Positions 9,493 to 18,737 of a stretch of 64,000 nt of DNA are shown piece after piece. The stretch is from Streptococcus mitis (GTDB lineage Bacteria; Bacillota; Bacilli; Lactobacillales; Streptococcaceae), in the NCBI RefSeq assembly GCF_002096845.1, contig NZ_NCVK01000060.1, positions 62,001-126,000 of the forward strand, read 5' to 3'. Each line of letters starts with the position of its first letter. Position 1 is the first letter of the stretch. A program made the position numbers and the translations under genes. The notes below the pieces were generated by a model. It saw nothing but the letters and a program-made list of their open reading frames with translations. It made no database searches and had not been told where the DNA came from.

Positions 9493-9951
9493 GTCCTGTG
9501 GACTTTTTCAGCCTGAGCCAAGAAACTCGAAAGCGAAGTAAGTCCTGTGGACTTTTTCAGCCTGAGCCAAGAAACTCGAAAGCGAAGTAAGTCCTGTGGA
9601 CTTTTTCAGCCTGAGCCAAGAAACTCGAAAGCGAAGTAAGTCCTGTGGACTTTTTCAGCCTGAGCCAAGAAATTCGAAAGCGAAGTAAGTTCTGTGGACT
9701 TTTTCAGCCTGAGCCAAGAAACTCGAAAGCGAAGTAAGTCCTGTGGACTTTTTCAGCCTGAGCCAAGAAACTCGAAAGCGAAGTAAGTCCTGTGGACTTT
9801 TTCAGCCTGAGCCAAGAAACTCGAAAGCGAAGTAAGTCCTGTGGACTTTTTCAGCCTGAGCCAAGAAATTCGAAAGCGAAGTAAGTTCTGTGGACTTTTT
9901 CAGCCTGAGCCAAGAAATTCGAGAGCGAAGTAAGTCCTGTGGACTTTTTCA
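9493..9951 (+). repeat. 49-bp tandem repeat array, nine full units plus a partial tenth
   Basis: Units start at 9493, 9542, 9591, 9640, 9689, 9738, 9787, 9836 and 9885; a tenth breaks off about 18 bases after 9934. Each unit begins GTCCTGTGGACTTTTTCAG and ends GCGAAGTAA. Each junction forms the hairpin AAGTCC-TGT-GGACTT. Units differ at few positions. The linked variants ATTCG then GTTCTG occur at the 4/5 and 8/9 junctions, 196 bases (four units) apart, so the array probably grew by a four-unit duplication. The flanks carry GGGAGTG (9481) and CACTCCC (9970), which could close the array into one long structure. It is not CRISPR: there are no unique spacers. GTG codons in each unit open identical short frames that are probably not genes. 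Confidence 0.95.
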
Positions 9952-9993
9952 ATGTGAATCTTGTCTTCACACTCCCAAAGAGGTATTAGTGTC

Positions 9994-11328
9994 GTGTCTC
10001 AATCTTATATCAATGTTATCGGTGCTGGTTTGGCAGGTTCTGAAGCAGCCTACCAAATTGCAGAGCGTGGTATTCCAGTTAAACTTTATGAAATGCGTGG
10101 TGTAAAACCTACACCTCAGCACAAAACAGACAATTTTGCTGAGTTGGTTTGTTCCAATTCCCTGCGTGGGGATGCTTTGACAAATGCTGTTGGGCTCCTC
10201 AAGGAAGAAATGCGTCGCTTGGGTTCTATTATCTTGGAATCTGCTGAAGCAACACGTGTTCCCGCTGGAGGAGCCCTTGCGGTGGACCGTGATGGTTTCT
10301 CCCAAATGGTGACCGAAAAAGTGGCCAACCACCCCTTGATTGAAGTGGTTCGTGATGAAATTACAGAATTGCCGACAGATGTTATTACAGTTGTGGCGAC
10401 TGGTCCCTTGACTAGCGATGCCCTGGCTGAAAAGATTCATGCCCTTAATGACGGCGATGGTTTCTATTTCTACGATGCGGCAGCGCCTATTATCGACGTC
10501 AACACCATCGATATGAGCAAGGTCTATCTCAAGTCTCGGTATGACAAGGGAGAAGCTGCCTACCTAAATGCCCCTATGACCAAACAAGAGTTTATGGATT
10601 TCCATGAAGCCTTAGTCAATGCGGAAGAAGCACCGCTTAATTCTTTTGAAAAAGAAAAGTACTTTGAAGGCTGTATGCCAATCGAAGTCATGGCCAAACG
10701 TGGCATTAAAACTATGCTTTATGGTCCGATGAAACCAGTCGGTCTTGAGTATCCAGACGACTACACAGGCCCTCGTGATGGAGAATTCAAAACACCTTAT
10801 GCGGTGGTTCAGCTTCGTCAGGACAATGCGGCTGGTAGTCTCTACAATATCGTCGGTTTCCAAACCCATCTCAAATGGGGGGAGCAAAAGCGAGTCTTTC
10901 AAATGATTCCAGGTCTTGAAAATGCGGAGTTTGTTCGTTATGGTGTCATGCACCGCAATTCTTATATGGATTCACCAAATCTTCTGGAGCAAACCTATCG
11001 TTCTAAGAAACAACCAAATCTCTTCTTTGCTGGTCAGATGACTGGTGTGGAAGGCTATGTTGAATCCGCAGCGTCAGGCTTAGTTGCGGGAATTAACGCG
11101 GCTCGTCTTTTCAAGGGAGAAAGCGAGGCTATTTTCCCAGAGACAACAGCGATTGGAAGTCTAGCTCATTACATCACTCATGCAGATAGCAAACATTTCC
11201 AACCAATGAATGTCAATTTTGGAATCATCAAGGAGTTGGAAGGCGAACGTATCCGTGATAAGAAGGCTCGTTATGAAAAAATTGCAGAGCGTGCTCTTTC
11301 TGACTTAGAGGAATTTTTAACAGTCTAA
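9994..11328 (+). CDS. trmFO: Methylenetetrahydrofolate-tRNA uridine-54 methyltransferase TrmFO
   Basis: FAD- and folate-dependent enzyme that makes ribothymidine at position 54 of tRNAs. The 444-residue protein starts [18 protein letters not shown], an FAD dinucleotide-binding motif. It carries CSNSLRGD near residue 52, [11 protein letters not shown], and [17 protein letters not shown] near the C terminus. I take GTG at 9994 as the start: an AAAGAGG ribosome site ends 10 bases before it and the Rossmann strand begins at once. Upstream in-frame TTG at 9961 would add eleven unlikely residues. Its leader contains the 49-bp array. Confidence 0.95.
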   Translation: MSQSYINVIGAGLAGSEAAYQIAERGIPVKLYEMRGVKPTPQHKTDNFAELVCSNSLRGDALTNAVGLLKEEMRRLGSIILESAEATRVPAGGALAVDRDGFSQMVTEKVANHPLIEVVRDEITELPTDVITVVATGPLTSDALAEKIHALNDGDGFYFYDAAAPIIDVNTIDMSKVYLKSRYDKGEAAYLNAPMTKQEFMDFHEALVNAEEAPLNSFEKEKYFEGCMPIEVMAKRGIKTMLYGPMKPVGLEYPDDYTGPRDGEFKTPYAVVQLRQDNAAGSLYNIVGFQTHLKWGEQKRVFQMIPGLENAEFVRYGVMHRNSYMDSPNLLEQTYRSKKQPNLFFAGQMTGVEGYVESAASGLVAGINAARLFKGESEAIFPETTAIGSLAHYITHADSKHFQPMNVNFGIIKELEGERIRDKKARYEKIAERALSDLEEFLTV

Positions 11329-11375
11329 TTTTTTTGAAAGAATTGCTCATGATACTATAAAAATCTTAGAAATTG

Positions 11376-11384
11376 TGATAAAAT
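11376..11384 (+). promoter_or_regulatory. Extended -10 promoter for pyrH-frr
   Basis: TGATAAAAT 28 bases upstream of pyrH. Confidence 0.6.
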
Positions 11385-11411
11385 AGGTAGGATAAAAGAA
11401 GGAGAGTGAAA

Positions 11412-12149
11412 ATGGCGAATCCCAAGTATAAACGTATTTTAATCAAGTTATCAGGTGAAGCCCTTGCCGGTGAACGTGGCGTAGGGATTGATATCCAAAC
11501 AGTTCAAACAATCGCAAAAGAGATTCAAGAAGTTCATAGCTTAGGTATCGAAATTGCCCTTGTTATTGGTGGAGGAAATCTCTGGCGTGGAGAACCTGCT
11601 GCCGAAGCAGGAATGGACCGCGTTCAGGCAGATTACACAGGAATGCTTGGGACTGTTATGAATGCTCTTGTGATGGCAGATTCATTGCAACAAGTTGGTG
11701 TCGATACACGTGTGCAAACAGCTATTGCTATGCAACAAGTGGCAGAGCCTTATGTCCGTGGACGTGCCCTTCGTCACCTTGAAAAAGGCCGTATCGTTAT
11801 CTTTGGTGCTGGAATTGGTTCACCATACTTCTCAACCGATACAACAGCAGCACTTCGTGCAGCGGAAATCGAAGCAGATGCTATCCTCATGGCTAAAAAT
11901 GGTGTCGACGGTGTTTACAATGCCGATCCTAAGAAGGACAAGACAGCCGTTAAGTTTGAAGAATTGACTCACCGTGACGTTATCAATAAAGGTCTTCGGA
12001 TCATGGACTCAACAGCTTCAACCCTCTCAATGGATAACGATATTGACTTGGTTGTCTTCAATATGAACCAACCAGGCAACATCAAACGTGTCGTATTTGG
12101 TGAAAATATCGGAACAACAGTTTCAAATAATATAGAAGAAAAGGAATAA
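11412..12149 (+). CDS. pyrH: UMP kinase
   Basis: Phosphorylates UMP to UDP, feeding RNA, DNA and cell-wall nucleotide pools. The 245-residue amino-acid-kinase-fold protein shows [22 protein letters not shown], the [11 protein letters not shown] segment, and [12 protein letters not shown]. The ATG at 11412 follows AAGGAG at a good distance; a GTG six bases upstream overlaps that site and is rejected. frr follows after 8 bases, the usual pyrH-frr pairing. Confidence 0.97.
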   Translation: MANPKYKRILIKLSGEALAGERGVGIDIQTVQTIAKEIQEVHSLGIEIALVIGGGNLWRGEPAAEAGMDRVQADYTGMLGTVMNALVMADSLQQVGVDTRVQTAIAMQQVAEPYVRGRALRHLEKGRIVIFGAGIGSPYFSTDTTAALRAAEIEADAILMAKNGVDGVYNADPKKDKTAVKFEELTHRDVINKGLRIMDSTASTLSMDNDIDLVVFNMNQPGNIKRVVFGENIGTTVSNNIEEKE

Positions 12150-12157
12150 GAAAGAAT

Positions 12158-12715
12158 ATGGCTAACGCAATTATTGAAAAAGCTAAAGAGAGAATGACCC
12201 AGTCTCACCAATCACTTGCTCGTGAATTTGGTGGTATCCGTGCCGGTCGTGCCAATGCAAGCTTGCTTGACCGTGTGCATGTAGAATACTATGGAGTCGA
12301 AACTCCTCTTAACCAAATCGCTTCAATTACGATTCCAGAAGCGCGTGTTTTGTTGGTAACACCATTTGACAAGTCTTCATTGAAAGACATCGAGCGTGCC
12401 TTGAACGCTTCTGATCTTGGTATCACACCAGCTAACGACGGTTCTGTAATCCGCTTGGTTATCCCAGCTCTTACAGAAGAAACTCGTCGTGACCTTGCTA
12501 AAGAAGTGAAGAAGGTCGGTGAAAATGCTAAAGTGGCTGTCCGCAATATCCGTCGTGATGCTATGGATGAAGCTAAGAAACAAGAAAAAGCAAAAGAAAT
12601 CACTGAAGACGAATTGAAGACTCTTGAAAAAGATATTCAAAAAGTAACAGACGATGCTGTGAAACACATCGACGACATGACTGCTAATAAAGAAAAAGAA
12701 CTTTTGGAAGTCTAA
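12158..12715 (+). CDS. frr: Ribosome recycling factor
   Basis: Splits post-termination ribosomes together with EF-G. The 185-residue protein is full length and has the family pattern: the [17 protein letters not shown] segment near the N terminus, TPLNQIASI, and a long helical C-terminal half with RRDAMDE. Second gene after pyrH; a terminator-like hairpin follows 11 bases after its stop. Confidence 0.97.
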   Translation: MANAIIEKAKERMTQSHQSLAREFGGIRAGRANASLLDRVHVEYYGVETPLNQIASITIPEARVLLVTPFDKSSLKDIERALNASDLGITPANDGSVIRLVIPALTEETRRDLAKEVKKVGENAKVAVRNIRRDAMDEAKKQEKAKEITEDELKTLEKDIQKVTDDAVKHIDDMTANKEKELLEV

Positions 12716-12726
12716 AAATAAACAGA

Positions 12727-12760
12727 AAAACTCAGTTGGCATTGCTGGCTGAGTTTTATT
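12727..12760 (+). terminator. Terminator between frr and cvfB
   Basis: AAAACTCAG / CTGAGTTTT stem with a TGGC/GCTGG-containing loop and a short T-rich tail. cvfB starts 14 bases later, so some readthrough is likely. Confidence 0.65.
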
Positions 12761-12774
12761 CGAAAGAAGGAAAT

Positions 12775-13629
12775 ATGAATACAAATCTTGCAAGTTTTAT
12801 CGTTGGACTCATCATCGATGAAAATGACCGTTTTTACTTTGTGCAAAAGGATGGCCAGACCTATGCACTTGCCAAGGAAGAAGGTCAGCATATAGTAGGT
12901 GACACGGTCAAAGGTTTTGCTTATACAGATATGAAGCAAAAACTCCGCTTGACAACTCTAGAAGTGACTGCCACACAGGATCAATTTGGTTGGGGAACTG
13001 TAACGGAAGTTCGTAAAGACTTGGGTGTCTTTGTGGATACAGGTCTGCCCGATAAGGAAGTCGTAGTATCACTTGATATTCTCCCTGAACTCAAGGAACT
13101 CTGGCCTAAGAAGGGCGACCAACTCTACATCCGTCTTGAAGTGGACAAGAAAGACCGTATCTGGGGTCTCTTGGCTTATCAAGAAGATTTCCAACGTCTG
13201 GCTCGTCCTGCCTACAACAACATGCAGAACCAAAATTGGCCAGCCATTGTTTACCGCCTCAAGCTGTCAGGAACTTTTGTTTACTTGCCAGAGAATAACA
13301 TGCTTGGCTTTATCCATCCAAGTGAGCGCTACGCAGAGCCACGTTTGGGTCAAGTCTTAGATGCGCGCGTTATTGGTTTCCGTGAAGTGGACCGTACCTT
13401 GAACCTCTCCCTCAAACCACGTTCCTTTGAAATGTTGGAAAATGATGCTCAGATGATTTTGACTTACTTGGAAAGCAATGGCGGTTTCATGACCTTAAAT
13501 GATAAGTCATCTCCAGATGACATCAAAGCAACTTTTGGCATTTCTAAAGGTCAGTTCAAGAAAGCGCTCGGTGGCTTGATGAAGGCTGGTAAAATCAAGC
13601 AGGACCAGTTTGGGACAGAGTTGATTTAG
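12775..13629 (+). CDS. cvfB: S1-domain RNA-binding protein CvfB
   Basis: Conserved multi-S1-domain RNA-binding protein of firmicutes; CvfB affects virulence-gene expression in Staphylococcus. The 284-residue product has S1-like segments (for example the [15 protein letters not shown] strand pair and LGFIHPSER) and a C-terminal winged-helix-like region ([19 protein letters not shown]). ATG 12775 is chosen because GAAAGAAGG precedes it. An in-frame start at 12736 would be inside the frr terminator. The RNA targets cannot be read from sequence. Confidence 0.85.
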   Translation: MNTNLASFIVGLIIDENDRFYFVQKDGQTYALAKEEGQHIVGDTVKGFAYTDMKQKLRLTTLEVTATQDQFGWGTVTEVRKDLGVFVDTGLPDKEVVVSLDILPELKELWPKKGDQLYIRLEVDKKDRIWGLLAYQEDFQRLARPAYNNMQNQNWPAIVYRLKLSGTFVYLPENNMLGFIHPSERYAEPRLGQVLDARVIGFREVDRTLNLSLKPRSFEMLENDAQMILTYLESNGGFMTLNDKSSPDDIKATFGISKGQFKKALGGLMKAGKIKQDQFGTELI

Positions 13630-13637
13630 GGAGATAT

Positions 13638-13853
13638 ATGAGAAAATCATTTTACACTTGGCTCATGACTGAGCGCAATCCTAAAAGCAATAGTCCCAAG
13701 GCTATCTTGGCAGATCTAGCATTTGAAGAATCAGCATTTCCGAAACACACAGATGATTTTGATGAGGTGAGTCGCTTTTTAGAGGAACATGCCAGTTTCT
13801 CTTTTAACCTAGGAGACTTTGACGCTATCTGGCAAGAATACTTAGAACACTAG
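13638..13853 (+). CDS. yozE: YozE-family SAM-like domain protein (UPF0346)
   Basis: Small 71-residue acidic protein matching the YozE_SAM_like family by its start (KSFYTWLM) and its end ([11 protein letters not shown]). The fold is a SAM-like helical bundle; the function is not established. It follows cvfB by 8 bases with a GGGAGA ribosome site and is probably in the same transcript. Confidence 0.85.
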   Translation: MRKSFYTWLMTERNPKSNSPKAILADLAFEESAFPKHTDDFDEVSRFLEEHASFSFNLGDFDAIWQEYLEH

Positions 13854-13894
13854 CATGATTCACTGGGTTTGGGCTAGTAATTTCTCCATCCCTT

Positions 13895-13903
13895 TGCTAT
13901 AAT
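13895..13903 (+). promoter_or_regulatory. Extended -10 promoter for phoH
   Basis: TGCTATAAT, 34 bases before the TTG start of phoH. Confidence 0.7.
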
Positions 13904-13937
13904 AAAAAGAAATAAAAGGATTAGAGAGGTTCTTTAT

Positions 13938-14942
13938 TTGAAGGAACATTCAATTGACATTCAACTGAGTCATCCAGACGACCTGTTTCATCTTTTTGGT
14001 TCCAATGAACGCCATCTTCGTTTGATGGAAGAAGAGCTTGATGTGGTGATTCATGCTCGTACGGAGATTGTGCAGGTTTTGGGCGAAGAGACTGCCTGTG
14101 AGGAAGCCCGTCAAGTTATCCAAGCCCTCATGGTCTTGGTGAATCGTGGGATGACCGTTGGTACGCCAGATGTGGTGACTGCGATAAGCATGGTCAAAAA
14201 CGATGAAATTGACAAGTTTGTCGCCCTTTATGAAGAAGAAATTATCAAGGACAATACAGGGAAGCCTATCCGTGTCAAAACACTGGGTCAAAAACTTTAT
14301 GTGGATAGTGTCAAACAGCATGATGTGACCTTTGGAATCGGACCTGCAGGGACAGGGAAGACTTTCCTTGCAGTGACCTTGGCTGTGACAGCTCTTAAAC
14401 GTGGTCAGGTTAAGCGGATTATCTTGACACGCCCAGCGGTGGAAGCAGGAGAGAGTCTAGGTTTTCTTCCGGGTGATCTTAAGGAGAAGGTAGATCCTTA
14501 CCTTCGCCCTGTTTATGATGCCTTGTATCAGATTCTTGGCAAAGACCAAACAACTCGTCTCATGGAGCGTGAAATTATCGAGATTGCACCTCTTGCCTAC
14601 ATGCGTGGACGGACCTTGGATGATGCCTTTGTCATTCTCGATGAGGCGCAAAATACGACCATCATGCAGATGAAGATGTTCTTGACTCGTTTAGGCTTTA
14701 ATTCTAAGATGATTGTCAATGGAGATATCAGTCAGATTGACTTGCCACGGAATGTCAAGTCAGGTTTGATCGATGCCCAGGAGAAACTCAAGAACATTCA
14801 CCAAATCGACTTTGTTCATTTTTCAGCTAAGGATGTGGTTCGCCATCCAGTTGTCGCTCAGATTATCCGAGCTTATGAACCAGCTCCAGTTAAAAAAGAA
14901 GAGAGTGAAGAATTAGATCCTCAACCTCTATCTGAAGGATAG
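13938..14942 (+). CDS. phoH: PhoH-family ATPase
   Basis: PhoH/PhoL-type P-loop NTPase, linked to RNA metabolism and often paired with ybeY; here ybeY is elsewhere in the window. The 334-residue protein has a Walker A IGPAGTGKTFLA near residue 137, an LTRPAVEAGE segment, a Walker B-like FVILDEAQN near residue 234, and GDISQIDLP. The start is TTG at 13938, behind a GAGAGG ribosome site; no ATG or GTG fits better. A rare TTG start may lower translation. Confidence 0.92.
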   Translation: MKEHSIDIQLSHPDDLFHLFGSNERHLRLMEEELDVVIHARTEIVQVLGEETACEEARQVIQALMVLVNRGMTVGTPDVVTAISMVKNDEIDKFVALYEEEIIKDNTGKPIRVKTLGQKLYVDSVKQHDVTFGIGPAGTGKTFLAVTLAVTALKRGQVKRIILTRPAVEAGESLGFLPGDLKEKVDPYLRPVYDALYQILGKDQTTRLMEREIIEIAPLAYMRGRTLDDAFVILDEAQNTTIMQMKMFLTRLGFNSKMIVNGDISQIDLPRNVKSGLIDAQEKLKNIHQIDFVHFSAKDVVRHPVVAQIIRAYEPAPVKKEESEELDPQPLSEG

Positions 14943-15048
14943 TTCTTTTGTACTTAAAGTTATCTCAATACTAAGTATAAATTTGCTTTTTAAATATTTC
15001 ATTCAATATCCTTATCTTAGTTAGAAACGTTTCAAGTGGTGGAATCCT

Positions 15049-15618
15049 ATGGAATCAATCTTTTTAAAACTAGCTCAGTATCCAATAGTGGAGACTGAGC
15101 GTTTATTGCTTAGACCTGTAACCTTGGATGATGCAGAAGCAATGTTTGCCTATGCCTCGGACAAGGATAATACGCGCTACACTTTTCCAACCAATCAAAA
15201 TTTAGAAGAAACCAAGAATAACATTGCTCAGTTCTACTTGACCAATCCCTTGGGACGCTGGGGAATAGAACTAAAAAGCAATGGTCAGTTTATTGGAACC
15301 ATTGACTTGCACAAGATTGATCCTGCTCTTAAGAAGGCAGCTATTGGCTACATTATCAATAAAAAGTATTGGAATCAAGGATTGACGACAGAAGCCAATC
15401 GTGCTGTGATTGAGCTAGCTTTTGAGAAGATAGGGATGAATAAGTTGGTTGCTTTATACGACAAGGACAATCCTGCATCTGGAAGGGTCATGGAGAAATC
15501 AGGCATGCGTTTTTCCCATGCAGAACCATATGCTTGTATGGACCAGCATGAAGAAAGCCGAATTGTTACAAGAGTTCATTATGTCTTGACCAAGGAAGAC
15601 TACTTTGCAAATAAATAA
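15049..15618 (+). CDS. GNAT acetyltransferase of the RimJ/RimL type
   Basis: The 189-residue protein begins with the RimJ/RimL pattern ETERLLLRPVTLDDAEAMF. It has acetyl-CoA-binding-type segments (AAIGYIINKKYWNQGLTTEANRAV spans motif A) and DKDNPASGRVMEKSGM (motif B). The acceptor (ribosomal protein, peptide or small molecule) is unknown. It stands alone between phoH and the competence operon, with its own terminator. About 100 A/T-rich bases upstream show no convincing promoter. Confidence 0.8.
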   Translation: MESIFLKLAQYPIVETERLLLRPVTLDDAEAMFAYASDKDNTRYTFPTNQNLEETKNNIAQFYLTNPLGRWGIELKSNGQFIGTIDLHKIDPALKKAAIGYIINKKYWNQGLTTEANRAVIELAFEKIGMNKLVALYDKDNPASGRVMEKSGMRFSHAEPYACMDQHEESRIVTRVHYVLTKEDYFANK

Positions 15619-15649
15619 ACAGTTGAGAAGACATTTTCAACTGTTTTTT
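15618..15649 (+). terminator. Terminator after the GNAT gene
   Basis: AACAGTTGA / TCAACTGTT stem, then TTTTTT. It insulates the comEA cin-box, which starts 9 bases later. Confidence 0.8.
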
Positions 15650-15657
15650 CTTCCTCT

Positions 15658-15665
15658 TACGAATA
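15658..15665 (+). promoter_or_regulatory. Cin-box (ComX/SigX promoter) for comEA-comEC
   Basis: TACGAATA, a perfect match to the streptococcal late-competence cin-box, 20 bases before comEA. Transcription should require the alternative sigma factor ComX, so the operon is silent outside competence. Confidence 0.9.
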
Positions 15666-15684
15666 ATCTAAGAGAGGAGAATAT

Positions 15685-16335
15685 ATGGAAGCACTTATCG
15701 AGAAAATCAAAGAGTATAAAATCATTGTCATCTGTATTGGTCTGGGCTTGCTTGTCGGCGGATTTTTCCTGCTAAAGCCAGCTCCACCAACACCTGTCAA
15801 GGAAAGTAGCTTGCAGGCTGAAGTTGCAGCTGTTTCCAAAGATTCGGTATCCGAAAAGGAAGTGAAGAAGGAAGAAAAGGAAGAACCTGTTGAACAAGAT
15901 CTAATCACAGTAGATGTGAAGGGGGCTGTTAAATCGCCAGGGATTTATGATTTGCCTGTAGGTAGTCGAGTCAATGACGCTGTTCAGAAGGCAGGTGGAT
16001 TGACCGAACAAGCAGACAGCAAGTCGATCAATCTGGCTCAAAAAGTTAGTGACGAGGCTCTGGTTTACGTTCCCACTAAGGGAGAAGAGTCGGCTAGTCA
16101 GCAAACTGCTTCGGGAACAGCTTCTTCGACAAGTAAAGCAAAAAAGGTCAATCTCAACAAGGCCAGTCTAGAAGAACTCAAGCAGATCAAGGGTCTGGGA
16201 GGAAAACGAGCTCAGGACATTATCGACCATCGTGAGTCAAATGGGAAATTCAAGTCAGTAGACGAGCTCAAAAAGGTCTCTGGCATTGGTGCCAAGACCA
16301 TAGAAAAGTTAAAAGACTATGTTACAGTGTATTAA
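15685..16335 (+). CDS. comEA: Competence DNA receptor ComEA
   Basis: Membrane-anchored DNA receptor used in natural transformation. The 216-residue protein has an N-terminal membrane helix (about residues 13-32) and a Lys/Glu-rich linker. A SLBB-like domain (ITVDVKGAVKSPGIYDLPVGSR) and a C-terminal helix-hairpin-helix DNA-binding domain (NLNKASLEELKQIKGLGGKRAQDII, then SGIGAKTIEKL) follow. Known as celA in pneumococcus. It overlaps comEC by 17 bases and is driven by a cin-box. Confidence 0.96.
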   Translation: MEALIEKIKEYKIIVICIGLGLLVGGFFLLKPAPPTPVKESSLQAEVAAVSKDSVSEKEVKKEEKEEPVEQDLITVDVKGAVKSPGIYDLPVGSRVNDAVQKAGGLTEQADSKSINLAQKVSDEALVYVPTKGEESASQQTASGTASSTSKAKKVNLNKASLEELKQIKGLGGKRAQDIIDHRESNGKFKSVDELKKVSGIGAKTIEKLKDYVTVY

Positions 16336-18559
16336 AAACATCCCTATTCCCCTCATTTACCTGAGTTTTCTATTGCTATGGCTTTACTACGCCATTTTTT
16401 CTGCATCCTATCTTGCTTTATTGGGTTTCGTTTTTCTGCTAGTCTGTCTCTTTATCCAATTTCCTTGGAAATCTGCTAGTAAAGTTCTAGTGATTTGTGG
16501 AATCTTTGCCTTCTGGTTTCTCTTTCAAAATGGGCAACAGAGTCAAGCAAGTCAAAATTTGGCGTATTCTGTTGAAAGGGTACGGATTCTGCCCGACACT
16601 ATTAAGGTCAATGGTGACAGTCTATCCTTTCGTGGTAAGGCTGATGGACGCATTTTTCAAGTCTATTATAAACTCCAGTCTGAGGAGGAGAAAGAAGGCT
16701 TTCAAGTCTTAACAGACCTTCATGAGATAGAACTAGAAGGAAAACTATCAGAACCAGAAGGGCAGAGAAATTTTGGTGGCTTTGACTACCAAGCCTATCT
16801 GAAAACTCAGGGAATTTACCAGACTCTCAATATTAAAAGAATCCAGTCACTTCAAAAGGTTGGCAGTTGGGATATAGGTGAAAACCTGTCCAGTTTACGT
16901 CGAAAGGCTGTGGTTTGGATTAAGACGCACTTTCCAGACCCTATGCGCAATTACATGACGGGGCTTCTATTAGGACATCTGGACACAGATTTTGAGGAGA
17001 TGAATGAGCTTTATTCTAGTCTAGGAATTATCCACCTCTTTGCCTTGTCGGGGATGCAGGTAGGTTTTTTCATGGATGGCTTTAAGAAACTTCTCTTGCG
17101 ATTGGGCTTGACCCAAGAAAAGTTGAAATGGATGACTTATCCCTTTTCCCTTATTTATGCAGGCCTGACTGGATTTTCAGCCTCTGTCATTCGCAGTCTC
17201 TTGCAAAAGTTACTGGCTCAACATGGTGTTAAGGGCTTGGATAATTTTGCCTTGACGGTCCTTGTCCTCTTTATCATCATGCCCAACTTTTTCCTGACGG
17301 CGGGAGGTGTTTTGTCATGTGCTTATGCTTTTATCTTGACCATGACCAGCAAAGAAGGAGAAGGCCTCAAGGCTGTTGCTAGAGAAAGTCTGGTTATTTC
17401 TTTGGGAATATTACCCATTCTATCCTTCTATTTTGCGGAATTTCAACCTTGGTCCATCCTTTTGACCTTTGTCTTTTCCTTTCTTTTTGACTTGGTCTTC
17501 TTACCGCTCTTGTCTATCTTATTTGCCCTTTCCTTTCTCTATCCAGTCATTCAGCTTAATTTTATTTTTGAATGGTTGGAGGGAATGATTCGCTTTGTAT
17601 CACAGGTGGCAAGTAGACCTCTAGTCTTTGGACAACCCAATGCATGGCTTTTAATTTTATTGTTAATTTCCTTGGCTTTGGTCTATGATTTGAGGAAAAA
17701 CATTAAAAGGCTAGCAGTGTTGAGCTTATTGATTACAGGTCTCTTTTTCCTTACCAAGTATCCACTGGAAAATGAAATCACCATGCTTGATGTGGGGCAA
17801 GGGGAAAGTATTTTCCTACGGGATGTAACTGGGAAGACCATTCTCATAGATGTAGGTGGCAAGGCAGAATCTGATAAGAAAATCGAAAAATGGCAAGAAA
17901 AGGCGACGACCAGCAATGCCCAGCGAAGCTTGATACCCTATCTTAAAAGTCGAGGAGTAGCCAAGATTGACCAGCTAATTTTGACTAACACGGACAAGGA
18001 GTATGTTGGAGATTTGTTAGAGGTAACCAAGGCTTTCCATGTAGGGGAGATTTTAGTATCAAAAGGCAGTCTGAAACAGAAGGAATTTGTGGCAGAACTA
18101 GAGGCGACTCAAACCAAAGTACGTAGTGTGATAATGGGAGAGAACTTGCCCATTTTTGGAAGTCAGTTAGAAGTCCTATCTCCAAGGAAAATTGGAGATA
18201 GAGGACACGATGATTCCCTGGTTTTGTATGGAAAACTCTTGGATAAAAACTTTCTTTTTACAGGAAATTTGGAGGAAAAAGGAGAGAAGGAATTGCTGAG
18301 GCAATATCCTGACCTAGAAGTGGATGTTTTGAAAGCTAGCCAACATGGTTCTAAAAAATCATCAAGTTTAGCTTTTTTAGAACAGCTCAAACCAGAGCTT
18401 ACTCTCATCTCAGTTGGAAAGAACAATCGAACGAAACTCCCCCATCAGGAAACCTTGACCCGACTAGAAGGTATCAATAGTAAAGTTTACCGAACTGACC
18501 AGCAAGGAGCTATACGCTTTAAAGGGTGGAGGAGTTGGAAAATAGAAAGCGTTCGATAG
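16319..18559 (+). CDS. comEC: Competence DNA channel ComEC
   Basis: Polytopic membrane protein that carries single-stranded DNA across the membrane during transformation (celB in pneumococcus). The 746-residue protein has N-terminal helices around a soluble DUF4131-type domain (about residues 75-190). A Competence membrane domain follows (GLLLGHL, LFALSGMQVGFF, about 230-480). The C-terminal metallo-beta-lactamase-like domain (MLDVGQGESIFL, about 490-746) has DVGG and SQHGSKKSS. Start codon inside comEA, so translation is coupled. Expected to be expressed only in competence. Confidence 0.96.
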   Translation: MLQCIKNIPIPLIYLSFLLLWLYYAIFSASYLALLGFVFLLVCLFIQFPWKSASKVLVICGIFAFWFLFQNGQQSQASQNLAYSVERVRILPDTIKVNGDSLSFRGKADGRIFQVYYKLQSEEEKEGFQVLTDLHEIELEGKLSEPEGQRNFGGFDYQAYLKTQGIYQTLNIKRIQSLQKVGSWDIGENLSSLRRKAVVWIKTHFPDPMRNYMTGLLLGHLDTDFEEMNELYSSLGIIHLFALSGMQVGFFMDGFKKLLLRLGLTQEKLKWMTYPFSLIYAGLTGFSASVIRSLLQKLLAQHGVKGLDNFALTVLVLFIIMPNFFLTAGGVLSCAYAFILTMTSKEGEGLKAVARESLVISLGILPILSFYFAEFQPWSILLTFVFSFLFDLVFLPLLSILFALSFLYPVIQLNFIFEWLEGMIRFVSQVASRPLVFGQPNAWLLILLLISLALVYDLRKNIKRLAVLSLLITGLFFLTKYPLENEITMLDVGQGESIFLRDVTGKTILIDVGGKAESDKKIEKWQEKATTSNAQRSLIPYLKSRGVAKIDQLILTNTDKEYVGDLLEVTKAFHVGEILVSKGSLKQKEFVAELEATQTKVRSVIMGENLPIFGSQLEVLSPRKIGDRGHDDSLVLYGKLLDKNFLFTGNLEEKGEKELLRQYPDLEVDVLKASQHGSKKSSSLAFLEQLKPELTLISVGKNNRTKLPHQETLTRLEGINSKVYRTDQQGAIRFKGWRSWKIESVR

Positions 18560-18602
18560 GAAGGACAAATATTATATATTAGTAAAATAAACTAAAAATC
18601 TG

Positions 18603-18631
18603 TTGCATAATAACGATAAAAACGATATAAT
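18603..18631 (+). promoter_or_regulatory. SigA promoter upstream of the tyrosine-rich peptide and ABC genes
   Basis: TTGCAT, a 17-base spacer and a perfect TATAAT. Just downstream, at 18649-18667, lies a perfect inverted repeat TAATGAT-ATAAA-ATCATTA. It could be an operator or an RNA hairpin. The leader to the peptide frame is about 100 A/T-rich bases. Confidence 0.7.
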
Positions 18632-18737
18632 GAAAGCGTCTTCAATATTAATGATATAAAATCATTAAAAATTAGCAAAAACCGTTTAATTAGTTAGTTT
18701 ATGATCTATTGGTCTTTTTTAGTCCAGTGTATCTGCT

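Noticed and set aside
9493..9951. CRISPR array
   Set aside because: Units are contiguous 49-bp copies with no unique spacers, and no cas gene is near.
9890..10105. 71-codon frame opening in the last array unit
   Set aside because: It overlaps trmFO out of frame; its GTG is present in every repeat unit and it lacks a ribosome site.
9967..10440. 157-codon frame antisense to trmFO
   Set aside because: Shadow of the trmFO reading frame with no supporting signals.
12377..12793. 138-codon minus-strand frame over frr
   Set aside because: Phe/Ser-rich composition typical of antisense to a Lys/Glu-rich gene; no other support.
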